The notes under the pieces were generated by a model. That model made no database searches. It saw nothing but the letters and a program-made list of their open reading frames with translations, and was not told the origin of the DNA. Both the position numbers and the translations under genes were made by a program. From Limosilactobacillus balticus (lineage in GTDB: Bacteria; Bacillota; Bacilli; Lactobacillales; Lactobacillaceae): a stretch of 64,000 bases of DNA. Shown in pieces: positions 17,648 through 26,529 of this stretch. The first letter of the stretch is position 1; the number at the start of each line of letters is the position of its first letter. The stretch lies in the NCBI RefSeq assembly GCF_014145615.1, contig NZ_JACIVH010000076.1, forward strand, positions 58,758 through 122,757. The letters are read 5' to 3'.

Positions 17648-18985
17648 TTAGTGCTCCTTTACCTTTTTTATTTCTGCTTGAACTTCCCCGTCATCAAAAT
17701 GCAGGTGAACATTTTGCCCAACAGTTAATTGACTGGCATGATTAACAACTTTTTCATCACTTGTTACATACGTATATCCCCGACTCATAATTTTAAGGGG
17801 GCTCAGCGAATCTAATTGTTTAATAAGACTTGTCACTTGTTGTTTCTTCTCATTTTGGTTTGCAAGTGAGGCTGTAACTAATTGTTTTTGTAACTGCTTA
17901 ACTAACTGTTCTTGTTGTTGAACCCGGTGCAGTGGAGACGCCGCCATTAAACGCCCGCTTAACCTTTCTACATTCATCCGCATTTCTTGCATTTTATTTT
18001 GCGCTGTTTGACCAAGCTGTTGAGTTAATTGGTCAACCTTTTGTGCATAGTTTTCATATAGTCTTGTCGGTTGCTGAAAAATATAGCTTTGCAACTGCTT
18101 ATTCAATTGTTGGCGGTCAAAATTAATTTTGGTCCGCATCGTATTTAATAACCGATTCTGATCATCTTTAATTGTCAGTAACACATCGTTTAATTTTACC
18201 GGTGTTGCTAACTCAGCAGCGGCAGTGGGGGTGGCAGCGCGTTGATCGGCTACAAGGTCGGCAATTGTTGTATCTGTCTCGTGACCAACAGATGAAATTA
18301 CCGGAATTTTGCTATTGGCAATTGCACGGGCAACCACTTCTTCATTAAAAGGCCATAAGTCTTCCATTGATCCCCCACCACGACCGATAATAAGGGTGTC
18401 AAAATCCCCGCGGTCATTGGCACGGTTAATTTGCCTAGCAATATCTGCTGCTGCCTTATCCCCTTGAACAACAGTGGGGTATAAAACAACTTGGGCAATT
18501 GGATAACGTCGTCGAACAGTCGTATTAATATCCCGGATAACCGCCCCATCAATACTAGTAACAACTGCAATTCGTTTCGGAAACATTGGAATCTGTTTTT
18601 TAGGCAAGTTAAATAAGCCTTCAGCGCTCAATTTCTTTTTTAGTTGCTCAAAAGCTAAGTATAAAGATCCCAGACCATCTGGCTCCATCCGGTCAATATA
18701 AATCTGGTAGCGACCACTTTTTTCATATAAGCTTACATGACCGACTACACAAACCTTCATCCCCTGTTCGGGAGTAAATTTAATTTTCCGAAATTGATGT
18801 TCAAACATTACAGCATCAATCACGGCATTATCGTCTTTTAAACTAAAATACTGATGCTTTTGCCGTAAACGAAAATTAGAAAGCTCACCGGTTAAATAGA
18901 CCGTATGTAAGTAGGGATCCCGGTCAAATTTCATTTTCAAATACTTAGTTAATTCACTAACTGTTAAATACTGGCTTCTATCCAT
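17648..18985 (-). CDS. xseA: Exodeoxyribonuclease VII large subunit
   Basis: XseA is the catalytic subunit that degrades single-stranded DNA from both ends. The 445-residue protein has an N-terminal OB fold (about 5-105, [10 protein letters not shown]), the catalytic core with [18 protein letters not shown] and [16 protein letters not shown], and a long C-terminal coiled coil (about 290-400). The start overlaps the folD stop by 8 bases. Confidence 0.97.
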   Translation of the reverse strand: MDRSQYLTVSELTKYLKMKFDRDPYLHTVYLTGELSNFRLRQKHQYFSLKDDNAVIDAVMFEHQFRKIKFTPEQGMKVCVVGHVSLYEKSGRYQIYIDRMEPDGLGSLYLAFEQLKKKLSAEGLFNLPKKQIPMFPKRIAVVTSIDGAVIRDINTTVRRRYPIAQVVLYPTVVQGDKAAADIARQINRANDRGDFDTLIIGRGGGSMEDLWPFNEEVVARAIANSKIPVISSVGHETDTTIADLVADQRAATPTAAAELATPVKLNDVLLTIKDDQNRLLNTMRTKINFDRQQLNKQLQSYIFQQPTRLYENYAQKVDQLTQQLGQTAQNKMQEMRMNVERLSGRLMAASPLHRVQQQEQLVKQLQKQLVTASLANQNEKKQQVTSLIKQLDSLSPLKIMSRGYTYVTSDEKVVNHASQLTVGQNVHLHFDDGEVQAEIKKVKEH

Positions 18986-19838
18986 GATGCCTCCACTGCG
19001 CTAAATCAACTGTTTGCTCCATCAACGTTGCAATTGTCATCGGTCCTACGCCACCTGGAACAGGAGTGATTGCCTGAGCTTTTGCCTTTACCGCTTCAAA
19101 GTCAACATCCCCTGTCAATTTACCATCACTTAAACGATTAATCCCCACATCGATTACTACTGCTCCTGGTTTTACATCTGTCGCCTTGATAAGGTGAGGC
19201 ACACCAGTAGCCACAATTAAAATATCTGCTGTTTTCGTTAAAGCAGAAAGATCACGAGTATTTCTGCCAGCCATCGTCACAGTTGCGTTAGCATTATTTA
19301 AAAGAGCTAAAAGAGGCTTGCCAACTAAAATACTCCGGCCAACAATGACCGCATTTTTCCCTTGTAAATCAATATTATATTCTGCTAACATTCGCATGAT
19401 TCCGCGAGGTGTACAAGCTACGGGATAATTACCATGCTGATTAGCAAATAATTTTCCTAAGTTTAAGGGATTAAGACCATCAACATCCTTCGCTGGTACG
19501 ATAGCATTAGTAATTACTTCTGGATCCAATTGAGGAGGAAGAGGTTGTTGAACAAGGATGGCATCAATTGTGTCATCATTATTCAACTTTTCAATTTCAG
19601 TAAGCAGCTCATCCTGGCTAACATTAGCAGGGAATTTTTTTAAAATTGAATTGATTCCTAACTTAATAGCCTTATTATGTTTATTTCGGGTATAGATTAA
19701 ACTCGCTGCATCATCACCAGCAATTACGACTGCAATTCCCGGGATTATATTTTGCTTTTCTCTTAACTGTGCTACCAGTTCTTGGGTCTGGGCATTGATT
19801 TTTTTAGCAAGGGCCTTACCATCAATAATTGTTGTCAC
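18978..19838 (-). CDS. folD: Bifunctional methylenetetrahydrofolate dehydrogenase / cyclohydrolase
   Basis: FolD interconverts 5,10-methylene- and 10-formyl-tetrahydrofolate, supplying one-carbon units for purines and for Fmt. The 286-residue protein has YTRNKHNKA (catalytic Lys), the substrate motif QQPLPPQL, the nucleotide-binding [10 protein letters not shown] and the C-terminal [10 protein letters not shown]. The start codon is GTG (19836-19838) with GAGGAGG upstream. A terminator at about 19900-19948 separates it from nusB. Confidence 0.96.
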   Translation of the reverse strand: MTTIIDGKALAKKINAQTQELVAQLREKQNIIPGIAVVIAGDDAASLIYTRNKHNKAIKLGINSILKKFPANVSQDELLTEIEKLNNDDTIDAILVQQPLPPQLDPEVITNAIVPAKDVDGLNPLNLGKLFANQHGNYPVACTPRGIMRMLAEYNIDLQGKNAVIVGRSILVGKPLLALLNNANATVTMAGRNTRDLSALTKTADILIVATGVPHLIKATDVKPGAVVIDVGINRLSDGKLTGDVDFEAVKAKAQAITPVPGGVGPMTIATLMEQTVDLAQWRHHG

Positions 19839-19898
19839 AATGATTCCTCCTCGTTAAATTTCCATTTTATATTCTACCATAATAATATTGCGCCTAAG

Positions 19899-19948
19899 CA
19901 AAAAAGGAGTGGAATCAGAAGTTTATCGCTTCATCTTTTCCACCCCAG
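19899..19948 (-). terminator. Terminator between nusB and folD
   Basis: On the minus strand GGGGTGGAA pairs with TTCCACTCC and is followed by TTTTTT. It ends the yqhY-nusB transcript. Confidence 0.7.
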
Positions 19949-19968
19949 AATTATTGTTAACAGTAAGA

Positions 19969-20385
19969 TTAATTATTTTCGTTGACTTGTTTTTCAAATT
20001 TACCAAGGGCTCCATTGATAAATTTACGTGACTTATCGCTGCTGAATGTTTTCGTAAGTTCCAATGCTTCGTTAATCGCTACTACTGTTGGAACATTTTC
20101 AGCGTATTGAATTTCAAATAAAGCAAGCCGCAAAATCACTAGATCTGGTTTTGCTAAACGGTTGATGGTCCATCCGCTTGCCAAAAGATCATTGATTTGT
20201 TCGTCAAGCTGATCTTGATGTTCCCGCACCCCATTTACCAAAGTCAGTAAATAAGGAGGAATTTGCTTTTCGTCATGATGAGGAATTGCCTCATACACGG
20301 TTTGAATATCAGCTTCAGGATCTGATTGCAAAGCAAAGAGAACTTGGAAAGCCTCCTCACGAATCATGTGTCGGTTCAAACTCAT
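19969..20385 (-). CDS. nusB: Transcription antitermination protein NusB
   Basis: NusB binds boxA of rRNA operons with NusE and promotes antitermination. The all-helical protein (138 residues from this start) begins MSLNRHMIREEAFQVLFAL and ends with the conserved AINEALELTKTFSSDKSRKFINGAL. The frame extends 15 codons upstream into the yqhY gene; the ATG at 20383-20385, one base after the yqhY stop, fits the family length. Confidence 0.95.
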   Translation of the reverse strand: MSLNRHMIREEAFQVLFALQSDPEADIQTVYEAIPHHDEKQIPPYLLTLVNGVREHQDQLDEQINDLLASGWTINRLAKPDLVILRLALFEIQYAENVPTVVAINEALELTKTFSSDKSRKFINGALGKFEKQVNENN

Positions 20386-20386
20386 T

Positions 20387-20824
20387 TTATTCACCAGCCT
20401 CGTCATTAAGATGTTCGCCAAACAAGTCATCAGGGTCTACTTGTTGGTCTTCTTTAGATGTTACGATTCCCTTAATATGAACATTAACCTCTTTTACTTT
20501 TAGGTCAGTCATTAATGTGATTTGTTGTTTGACCTTATCTTGAATCATTGCCGCTACTTTAGGAACAGAGACACCATATTCAACATAAACATCCACATCA
20601 AGTGATAATTTTTCATCATTGCTGGAAAGCTTTACCCCACGCCGGCGATCAGAGCGTCCCAAAAGTTCACTTACGCTATTTGCAAATGAACCATACATCT
20701 TTGAAACACCATCGATTTCACTTGCGGCAATCCCCGCAATAATTTCTAAAACTCGTGGCGAAATTTGAATTGTCCCGAGTGACTTGTCTTCACTACTTAA
20801 AACAATCTTTGATTCTTCAGCCAT
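20387..20824 (-). CDS. yqhY: Asp23/Gls24 family protein (YqhY-like)
   Basis: This 145-residue Asp23-domain protein has ISPRVLEIIAGIAASEIDGV and LDVDVYVEYG followed by VNVHIKG, and an acidic C-terminal tail. In B. subtilis yqhY lies between accBC and nusB and affects lipid synthesis control; here accBC is absent upstream but the coupling to nusB is kept. It is a paralogue of the protein at 47-415. Confidence 0.92.
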   Translation of the reverse strand: MAEESKIVLSSEDKSLGTIQISPRVLEIIAGIAASEIDGVSKMYGSFANSVSELLGRSDRRRGVKLSSNDEKLSLDVDVYVEYGVSVPKVAAMIQDKVKQQITLMTDLKVKEVNVHIKGIVTSKEDQQVDPDDLFGEHLNDEAGE

Positions 20825-20913
20825 CGTCAGCCCTCCAATTTATTTCTTCTCTTAATTATAGTAATCATTTCTATTCTGCACTATGTTCGAACAAATTGCA
20901 ACAACTTGGTCAA

Positions 20914-21588
20914 TTAGGAACGTAGCGACAATTTAGAAATTAACTGCGAATTATGATTATACCAATCATGAACGACTAAATCGAGACTAGATGCGGTAAA
21001 TTGTCCGAAATTAATTGATTTAAATTCTTCCAACGTCTTCAAGAAACGGTCTGCCTGCTGAATAGGACTAGTATACCGTGCAACCGTCACATGTCCTGAA
21101 ATTGTTGGATATCGTTCTTTTAGCAACAAGTCATGTAACGGCAGTTCTTTCCTAAGTGTCTCCCGTAAAGTTGATAATTCGGCTGAATAATACCCTTTTA
21201 CAAGAAGCGCTCCTGAACTAGTGATCATTCCTGCCAACTGCCAGTGAATCGGCCCTACTTGTGAAATAATCTGCCCTACTACGTTTTTATATTTTTCCTC
21301 TTCAAATGTTGAGAGCGAAAAATCTGAACTGGCTGCAATAAGGTCAATAATCGTAATATGCAGGTCAGCAGGAGGATAGAAATATTGGTTAGGTTCAATT
21401 GCAGCCAATTTTTGCAGGCAAAACATAATATTACGGCTAACATGCGCAGGAAGTGAAGCAGTAAGCGTCAGTCCTCGCCGCATATCTTTATCAGGATTTA
21501 GTAAGTTACTATCTAGCTGTTCTTGATGACTTCTAATTGCCGACATCCCCTGTTGATTAATATTATTATACAGAGTCGCTAGTTGCAT
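20914..21588 (-). CDS. 2H phosphoesterase superfamily protein (2'-5' RNA ligase-like)
   Basis: The protein (224 residues from this ATG) has two H-hydrophobic-T-hydrophobic motifs, LHITII in the first half and GHVTVARY in the second. These are the catalytic pair of 2H phosphoesterases, which act on 2',3'-cyclic or 2'-5' phosphodiester bonds. The substrate cannot be told from sequence. A TTG five codons upstream also opens the frame, but the ATG at 21586-21588 has a GGA-type site. It sits 1 base after the M24 peptidase stop, so the two are probably cotranscribed. Confidence 0.75.
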   Translation of the reverse strand: MQLATLYNNINQQGMSAIRSHQEQLDSNLLNPDKDMRRGLTLTASLPAHVSRNIMFCLQKLAAIEPNQYFYPPADLHITIIDLIAASSDFSLSTFEEEKYKNVVGQIISQVGPIHWQLAGMITSSGALLVKGYYSAELSTLRETLRKELPLHDLLLKERYPTISGHVTVARYTSPIQQADRFLKTLEEFKSINFGQFTASSLDLVVHDWYNHNSQLISKLSLRS

Positions 21589-21589
21589 C

Positions 21590-22666
21590 TTATTTTCCAA
21601 CAATTATTAGGTCAGTAGGCGCCTTCGTCAATACCTTGACTCCACCGTGAGTAATCAAGATATCATCTTCTATCCGGACTCCGCCAATTTCAGGAATATA
21701 GATACCAGGTTCAACAGTGATAACTTCATTATTTCGTAATTTAACATTTTTAGTACTAGGACCATAGCTAGCAGGTAATTCATGAACCGATAAGCCTATT
21801 CCATGCCCCATTCCATGATTGAATTCATCGCCATAACCTGCTGTTTCAATTATTTGTCGTCCTGCAAAGTCAAGTTGGTCTCCTCGTTGACCAACATGAG
21901 CAGCTTGAATTACAGCTTCACGAGCCTCATTGACGATCTGATAAACATCACGTAATTCTGGATCAATCGAACCAACTGCAAACGTTCTGGTCATGTCGGC
22001 CGTATAGCCATTAACATAGTAACCAAAATCTACAGTAACAACATCGCCATCTTCAATCACTTTTTTTGAAACTGTAGCATGCGGTTTGGCTGCATTTTTA
22101 CCACTAGCAATAATTGTTGGAAAAGAGGCCCCGCTTGCTCCATGCTCCTTCATCCAAAAATCAAGCAAGTTCGCAACATGGCGCTCTGTCATCCCGGCAT
22201 GAACATTTTCTAAAAGATACTGGTATCCTGCTGAATGGAGGTCCGCAGAAGCACGCAAGGCATTTACTTCATCACTATCTTTAATCATTCGCATCCGTTC
22301 AATTTGTTGGTGAAAAGGAACGAGATCTGTCGTCATCTGCTCATCAAGCACATCAAATAAGGCGTAAGTAACTGTATCTTCATATCCAAGAACAGTCACT
22401 TTCATCCCCTGACATATTTTATTGAGTGAACCGTAATAGTCACGGGTAATCATTCCCACAACCTCATCATTTTCAAATTCTTCTAATGCAAGTTGGTACC
22501 GGTCATCAGTAATAATAATCGCATTATCTTTTGTTATTAAGAGGCATCCATCACCTTCCATAAGATTAAAGCCAGTAAGATAATAAATATTTTTTTCATT
22601 CGTTACCAAAAATGCATCGATATATAATTTTTCAAATTTTTTCTGTAGACGTTTAATTCTAGACAT
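21590..22666 (-). CDS. Xaa-Pro peptidase, M24 family
   Basis: This 358-residue metallopeptidase removes N-terminal residues preceding proline (aminopeptidase P or prolidase type). It has the creatinase N-terminal domain (1-125) and the pita-bread catalytic domain with VTVDFGYYVNGYTADMTR (two Asp ligands), GMGHGIGLSVHE (His), TVEPGIYI (Glu) and GGVRIEDDI (Glu). It corresponds to YqhT of B. subtilis, near the yqhY-nusB genes. Distinguishing PepP from PepQ needs comparison. Confidence 0.9.
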   Translation of the reverse strand: MSRIKRLQKKFEKLYIDAFLVTNEKNIYYLTGFNLMEGDGCLLITKDNAIIITDDRYQLALEEFENDEVVGMITRDYYGSLNKICQGMKVTVLGYEDTVTYALFDVLDEQMTTDLVPFHQQIERMRMIKDSDEVNALRASADLHSAGYQYLLENVHAGMTERHVANLLDFWMKEHGASGASFPTIIASGKNAAKPHATVSKKVIEDGDVVTVDFGYYVNGYTADMTRTFAVGSIDPELRDVYQIVNEAREAVIQAAHVGQRGDQLDFAGRQIIETAGYGDEFNHGMGHGIGLSVHELPASYGPSTKNVKLRNNEVITVEPGIYIPEIGGVRIEDDILITHGGVKVLTKAPTDLIIVGK

Positions 22667-22678
22667 AGCATATTTCCT

Positions 22679-23386
22679 TTAATACTGGCGGTTAGAGTAA
22701 TCACGAGGACCAAAGATAGCTGTCCCAACTCGCACACAAGTTGAACCTTCTTCTACCGCTATCTCATAATCATGGGTCATCCCCATGCTAAGGACATCTA
22801 ACTTTAATTGATCATTTTGCTTATTCATCTCATCCCGCAATTCGCGTAATCGGCGAAAAATCGGCCGTGTTTTTTCTGGATCATCATAATAAGGAGCACT
22901 AGTCATTAAGCCCCGTAACTTTATATGTGGCAATTTAAGACTTGCCTCAGCTAATTCCATGCAATCTTGCAAAGTTGGCTTAACCCCAAATTTACTCTCT
23001 TCTTCCCCAACATTAACTTCAATTAAAATCGGGATTATTCGATCGTGCTTTCTTCCTTCTTTTTCGATCGTATTCATTAATTTAAGGGAGTCAACCGATT
23101 GAATCATTGTAACGTAATTAGCAATGTATTTAACCTTATTACGTTGAAGGTGGCCAATCATATACCAGTTAATGTCTGCTGGTAATCCACCATGCTTTTT
23201 ATCCAATTCTTGAACATAATTCTCACCAAAATTGTCCCATCCTGCTTTGTGAAGCTCTGCAATATCTGCTGCTGGATGATTTTTGCTAACTGGTAACAAT
23301 TGAACGCCTTGAGGGTCTCGACCGCTTCGCTTGCATGCAGCAATAATTTTTTCTTGGACTTCTTTAGCTTTATCAACAATCGTCAT
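22679..23386 (-). CDS. YggS family PLP homeostasis protein
   Basis: This single-domain TIM-barrel protein of 235 residues binds pyridoxal phosphate and buffers B6 and amino-acid metabolism; no enzyme activity is established. Visible family motifs are LLPVSKNHPA (PLP Lys), FGENYVQEL, WYMIGHLQRNK, EVNVGEE and LSMGMTHDYEIAVEEGST. In many Firmicutes this gene lies near sepF; here it lies between rpmA and an M24 peptidase. Confidence 0.94.
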   Translation of the reverse strand: MTIVDKAKEVQEKIIAACKRSGRDPQGVQLLPVSKNHPAADIAELHKAGWDNFGENYVQELDKKHGGLPADINWYMIGHLQRNKVKYIANYVTMIQSVDSLKLMNTIEKEGRKHDRIIPILIEVNVGEEESKFGVKPTLQDCMELAEASLKLPHIKLRGLMTSAPYYDDPEKTRPIFRRLRELRDEMNKQNDQLKLDVLSMGMTHDYEIAVEEGSTCVRVGTAIFGPRDYSNRQY

Positions 23387-23478
23387 TAAACGTTATACTC
23401 CCTTCAACATATCAGTTAATTATATTCTTATATTATAGATTAACATACAATGAAGCACGAAAAATTATTTAAAAAATA

Positions 23479-23517
23479 AAAAGACTACTATTTCATGTAG
23501 AAAAGTAGTCTTTTTAT
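23479..23517 (-). terminator. Terminator of the rplU-prp-rpmA operon
   Basis: AAAAAGACTACT and AGTAGTCTTTTT form a strong inverted repeat just past the rpmA stop codon. The U-tract forms on the minus transcript. Confidence 0.8.
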
Positions 23518-23519
23518 TA

Positions 23520-23801
23520 CTATTCAGCGATTGGGTAAACTGATACCTTACGCTTACTGCGACCCATGCGTTCAAACTTAACAACACCGGCTACCTTAGC
23601 GTATAATGTATCGTCTCCACCACGACCCACGTTTTCACCTGGGTTGATGTGAGTACCACGTTGACGGTAGATGATTGATCCAGCAGTTACGATTGAACCA
23701 TCAGCAGCCTTAGTACCAAGACGACGACCAGCTGAGTTCCGACCGTTAGCAGTGGAACCACCCCCCTTGTGGTGGGAGAAGAATTGCAAATCCATAATCA
23801 T
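23520..23801 (-). CDS. rpmA: 50S ribosomal protein L27 with cleavable N-terminal extension
   Basis: L27 reaches the peptidyl-transferase centre with its N terminus. This 93-residue version starts [17 protein letters not shown]: the LQFF-S junction is the known cleavage site for the Prp cysteine protease in Firmicutes, leaving a mature N terminus SHHKGGG. Conserved [13 protein letters not shown] and [10 protein letters not shown] follow. The first ATG is chosen because GGAGGTG lies 7 bases upstream. The protease gene is directly upstream in the operon. Confidence 0.96.
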   Translation of the reverse strand: MIMDLQFFSHHKGGGSTANGRNSAGRRLGTKAADGSIVTAGSIIYRQRGTHINPGENVGRGGDDTLYAKVAGVVKFERMGRSKRKVSVYPIAE

Positions 23802-23826
23802 AGTTGTTCACCTCCAGCAATGAACT

Positions 23827-24150
23827 TTAATCAAACATTTTTACTTCAATGTTTTGTGGATAACTTTCCTGGATATCACATAATCCATTTAACAAAGTTT
23901 TGAGAAGAATCTGACTATCATGACCAAGATCCAATTCTGTAACTTCAAGAAAGCCACCATTAGCATTATCTTGTTTAAGATGAGGCTTCGTATGAACAAC
24001 TTGTTCAAGTCCGTTCACCGTTGAAATAGATAATGCAGAAACTGCAGCACAAACAATATCTTGCCCATATGGACCAGAGTCAGCATGCCCAGTCATTTTA
24101 AAAGAAGTGATCCGCTGATTCGAATCTAAAGTAAACTGTGCTCGAATCAT
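23827..24150 (-). CDS. prp: Ribosomal-processing cysteine protease Prp
   Basis: Prp trims the N-terminal extension of L27, a step essential for ribosome function in Firmicutes. The 107-residue protein has the catalytic His in TGHADSGPYGQD and Cys in IVCAAVSALS, the known dyad arrangement. It lies between rplU and rpmA, the standard order. Confidence 0.94.
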   Translation of the reverse strand: MIRAQFTLDSNQRITSFKMTGHADSGPYGQDIVCAAVSALSISTVNGLEQVVHTKPHLKQDNANGGFLEVTELDLGHDSQILLKTLLNGLCDIQESYPQNIEVKMFD

Positions 24151-24165
24151 GATCTCACCTCCACA

Positions 24166-24474
24166 TTAAGCGTTGATCTTGTTGATAGTAACCTTAGTGT
24201 AAGGTTGACGGTGACCTTGCTTAGTGTGAGTGTGCTTCTTAGGCTTGTACTTAAAGGTAACAACCTTCTTTTCCTTACCTTGCTTGTCAACAGTACCTTC
24301 AACAGAAGCACCATCAACTACAGGAGTACCGATCTTTGTGTCGTCTCCACCGACAAAGATAACTTGGTCAAAAGTTACCTTGTCACCTTCCTTAGCATCA
24401 AGCTTTTCAACATAGATAGAAGCACCTTCTTCTACCTTGTATTGCTTACCACCAGTAACGATAATTGCGTACAT
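24166..24474 (-). CDS. rplU: 50S ribosomal protein L21
   Basis: The 102-residue protein begins [17 protein letters not shown] and contains [18 protein letters not shown], typical of L21, which binds 23S rRNA. It is the first gene of rplU-prp-rpmA and has a consensus AAGGAGGTG ribosome binding site. Confidence 0.97.
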   Translation of the reverse strand: MYAIIVTGGKQYKVEEGASIYVEKLDAKEGDKVTFDQVIFVGGDDTKIGTPVVDGASVEGTVDKQGKEKKVVTFKYKPKKHTHTKQGHRQPYTKVTINKINA

Positions 24475-24600
24475 ACTTTGTGCACCTCCTTAATATCTCA
24501 GACTCGCCGTACTAAGCAGCTAAATAAGCTTTAGACTTAATAACGTGCGGTTGTAGTTGTTGGTTCACAAATACAACGTTTGTATAATATCAAATATTAT
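24475..24600 (-). promoter_or_regulatory. Possible L21 leader RNA of the rplU operon
   Basis: A 5' region of roughly 100 bases with several short complementary segments precedes rplU. Firmicutes rplU operons usually carry the L21 leader, an autoregulatory element. I infer it from position; I did not verify its consensus structure. Confidence 0.4.
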
Positions 24601-24635
24601 CCTCTTCGTCAACCACAATCTATACTTTTATAACT

Positions 24636-24676
24636 AAAAAGAGACTCTGAAAAGATAATTTTTCAAAGCCTCTTTA
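24636..24676 (-). terminator. Terminator of the TetR gene
   Basis: AAAGAGACTCTGAAAA and TTTTTCAAAGCCTCTTT form a long imperfect hairpin with a T-rich end on the minus strand, 15 bases past the stop codon. Confidence 0.7.
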
Positions 24677-24690
24677 TCTTGTAGTAGCTA

Positions 24691-25323
24691 CTAAATTTTT
24701 TCTAAAGTTCCTTCTAATTCACCATCAAAAAAATTAACCAAAGAAACATTTTCGCCACTAAAATGATCCAACATTTTTGCCACGCTTTGTGTCATGTAAC
24801 GTGGAGTATAAATCATGCCATCTTCTAGCCATCGACTTACCAAGCCAAGAAATGCTGAATCAATAAAGGAAATCTGCAAATTAAGCGGGACTTTCAACTG
24901 TTGGTTCTTGTTCACTTGCTCATTAAAGTGTGTCATCTCATTTGCTAACCGATTGTAAAGTTGTTCATAAAAGAAGTTATTCTTTTCATTATTTAATAGA
25001 ACATCAAAAATATCGGCGTTATTTTCGATATACTGAAACGCTTTGCGGAGTGAAAACACCTTTACCGTCCGTTCTTTCGAAAAATTACTATCAATCATTA
25101 CTTGGTTAAAGAAATCGTCAATAATCTCTTGGATTGCTGACTGAATAAAATCTTGTTTATCCTTATAGTGAAGATAGAAAGTTCCCCGGGTGATGTTGGC
25201 AGTTTCAGTAATCTTTTGGACGCTAATATCTTCAAGCTTTTCACGTCTCATCAGATATACAAGAGCTTTACGCAGACTATTACGTGTTTTAATTACACGC
25301 GGGTCTGTCTTATTAGCAGCCAT
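24691..25323 (-). CDS. TetR/AcrR family transcriptional regulator
   Basis: The 210-residue protein has an N-terminal helix-turn-helix (about 12-58; ISVQKITETANITRGTFYLHYKDK) and a helical ligand-binding domain of the TetR_C type seen in DhaS-like regulators. The ligand and target genes are unknown; no transporter or enzyme gene is next to it. The upstream gap to the tRNA gene (25324-25508) would hold its promoter and possibly an autoregulatory operator. Confidence 0.88.
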   Translation of the reverse strand: MAANKTDPRVIKTRNSLRKALVYLMRREKLEDISVQKITETANITRGTFYLHYKDKQDFIQSAIQEIIDDFFNQVMIDSNFSKERTVKVFSLRKAFQYIENNADIFDVLLNNEKNNFFYEQLYNRLANEMTHFNEQVNKNQQLKVPLNLQISFIDSAFLGLVSRWLEDGMIYTPRYMTQSVAKMLDHFSGENVSLVNFFDGELEGTLEKI

Positions 25324-25508
25324 TTAACCATCATCCTTCCATCATACAGCTTAAGTCCTTTCTACTTTCGTACTTCTACTGTTTTAAAGTATAGTTGCCA
25401 TGAAAGCGTTTTGTCAACGAAAGTGCCGGTTTTATCTTAATAAAATAATTATATTAGATTATTACCATTGACAACTTTGTAGTGAAAATTATATACTTAA
25501 ATCTGTTT

Positions 25509-25582
25509 GGAGCGGTAGCTCAACTGGATAGAGCATCGGTCTTCTAAACCGAGGGTTGCGAGTTCAAGTCTCGCTCGCTCCA
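25509..25582 (+). tRNA. tRNA-Arg(TCT)
   Basis: A complete cloverleaf is visible: acceptor GGAGCGG pairing with TCGCTCC (one G-U), D arm with AGCTCAACTGGATAGAGC, anticodon stem TCGGT/ACCGA with loop CTTCTAA (anticodon TCT at 25543-25545), and T arm GCGAGTTCAAGTCTCGC. The CCA end is not encoded. A terminator follows at 25601-25641. Confidence 0.95.
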
Positions 25583-25600
25583 TATAAACGTTATTTGTAA

Positions 25601-25641
25601 AAAGAGGATAGGAAACACTTTTGTTTCCTATCCTCTTTTTA
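25601..25641 (+). terminator. Terminator after tRNA-Arg
   Basis: GAGGATAGGAAAC (25604-25616) and GTTTCCTATCCTC (25623-25635) form a perfect 13-base stem followed by TTTTT. Confidence 0.9.
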
Positions 25642-25795
25642 GTTACTCAAATATAAACTTACAGATAATTTTCTAATCTTTCACTTTCATTTTTTAAGTA
25701 TTTCTTAAATACACCCTCATATGTTACACTTTTGTTGCAAAAATAAACATTTTTCATAATAATGAATATAGAGATTGCTTTTTGAGGTGATTATT

Positions 25796-25930
25796 ATGCT
25801 ACCATTTTTTATTATTGTTTTAATTTTGGTTGCGTCGGTAATTGGTGAATTTATGTTTGGCAGTCTTAGTAACCAAGAAACTGGAAAACATAGTGCAACT
25901 ACCAATCGCCTACGAGATCGAAAAGCTTAA
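25796..25930 (+). CDS. 44-residue membrane miniprotein, unknown function
   Basis: This short gene has a good ribosome binding site, GAGGTGA, at the right distance from ATG 25796 and is followed directly by a strong terminator. The product starts with a hydrophobic helix (about residues 3-25, with a conserved-looking GEF in its second half) and ends with a hydrophilic, basic tail NRLRDRKA. This suggests a single-pass membrane peptide with its C terminus inside the cell. I do not recognise a family. Confidence 0.65.
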   Translation: MLPFFIIVLILVASVIGEFMFGSLSNQETGKHSATTNRLRDRKA

Positions 25931-25944
25931 TCTTATATTCCGTT

Positions 25945-25990
25945 CAACACGAGAGGCCGAGGAAAAATTCCTCGACCTCTCGCTTTTTTT
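25945..25990 (+). terminator. Terminator after the membrane miniprotein
   Basis: CGAGAGGCCGAGGAA pairs with TTCCTCGACCTCTCG around a short A/T loop, followed by CTTTTTTT. It may also serve the convergent minus-strand operon ending at 25994. Confidence 0.85.
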
Positions 25991-25993
25991 ATT

Positions 25994-26500
25994 CTAATAT
26001 TGATCAATCATTGCTTGGTAAGCATCGGAAATCTGATCAGGCGTTAATTGCCAATCGCTAATTCCCATTTTTAGCAAAAGATGCCAAGCGTGCCGGAAAC
26101 TTTCCTGTTGATGATTAAAATAGGCATTACTCAAAAAGTGTTTGATTGCCAAATACGATTTATTAAGGTCTGCTAACTTTGTAGATCTTTTCGCCTCCGT
26201 AATCCGTTGCCAGGCTTGATCATCGAGTACAACCAAGTGTGTCCATTGCATCTTTGCACTATACAATAAGAGTAGCGCTACTGATTCAACATATGATTTT
26301 AGCAAATCTTCTTTGTCTGCTTCACTAGGATTAACTACCTTATACCACCCTGCTGCTTCAGCCATATTTGATAACGAAATATCAAGGTCAACAAAAATTG
26401 TTTGCTTTCTTGTTTCTGGCCCAATCATTAATTCCTTTTCATCATCAATTTTTAATTCCAAATCGATAATTTGATGAAGCATTTTAGTAATATCTAACAT
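25994..26500 (-). CDS. Dimeric dUTPase/MazG-like protein with altered active site
   Basis: The 168-residue, mostly helical protein resembles the dimeric all-alpha dUTPase family in layout: an N-terminal LDxxI-type helix, a central helix ending in NMAEAAGWYKV, and LLKSYVESVALLLLYSAKM where the family has an EEYVDGLHFLLS-type helix. The acidic ExxE and ExxD metal-binding pairs are not conserved, so catalysis is doubtful. It is the last gene of a three-gene operon of unknown role. The family link is by eye and could be wrong. Confidence 0.45.
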   Translation of the reverse strand: MLDITKMLHQIIDLELKIDDEKELMIGPETRKQTIFVDLDISLSNMAEAAGWYKVVNPSEADKEDLLKSYVESVALLLLYSAKMQWTHLVVLDDQAWQRITEAKRSTKLADLNKSYLAIKHFLSNAYFNHQQESFRHAWHLLLKMGISDWQLTPDQISDAYQAMIDQY

Positions 26501-26529
26501 TGCTATGCCTCCACAATAAAATCTGCTAC

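Noticed and set aside
25509..25582. tRNA-Arg as a prophage attachment site
   Set aside because: No integrase or phage genes and no duplicated tRNA 3' end are visible nearby.
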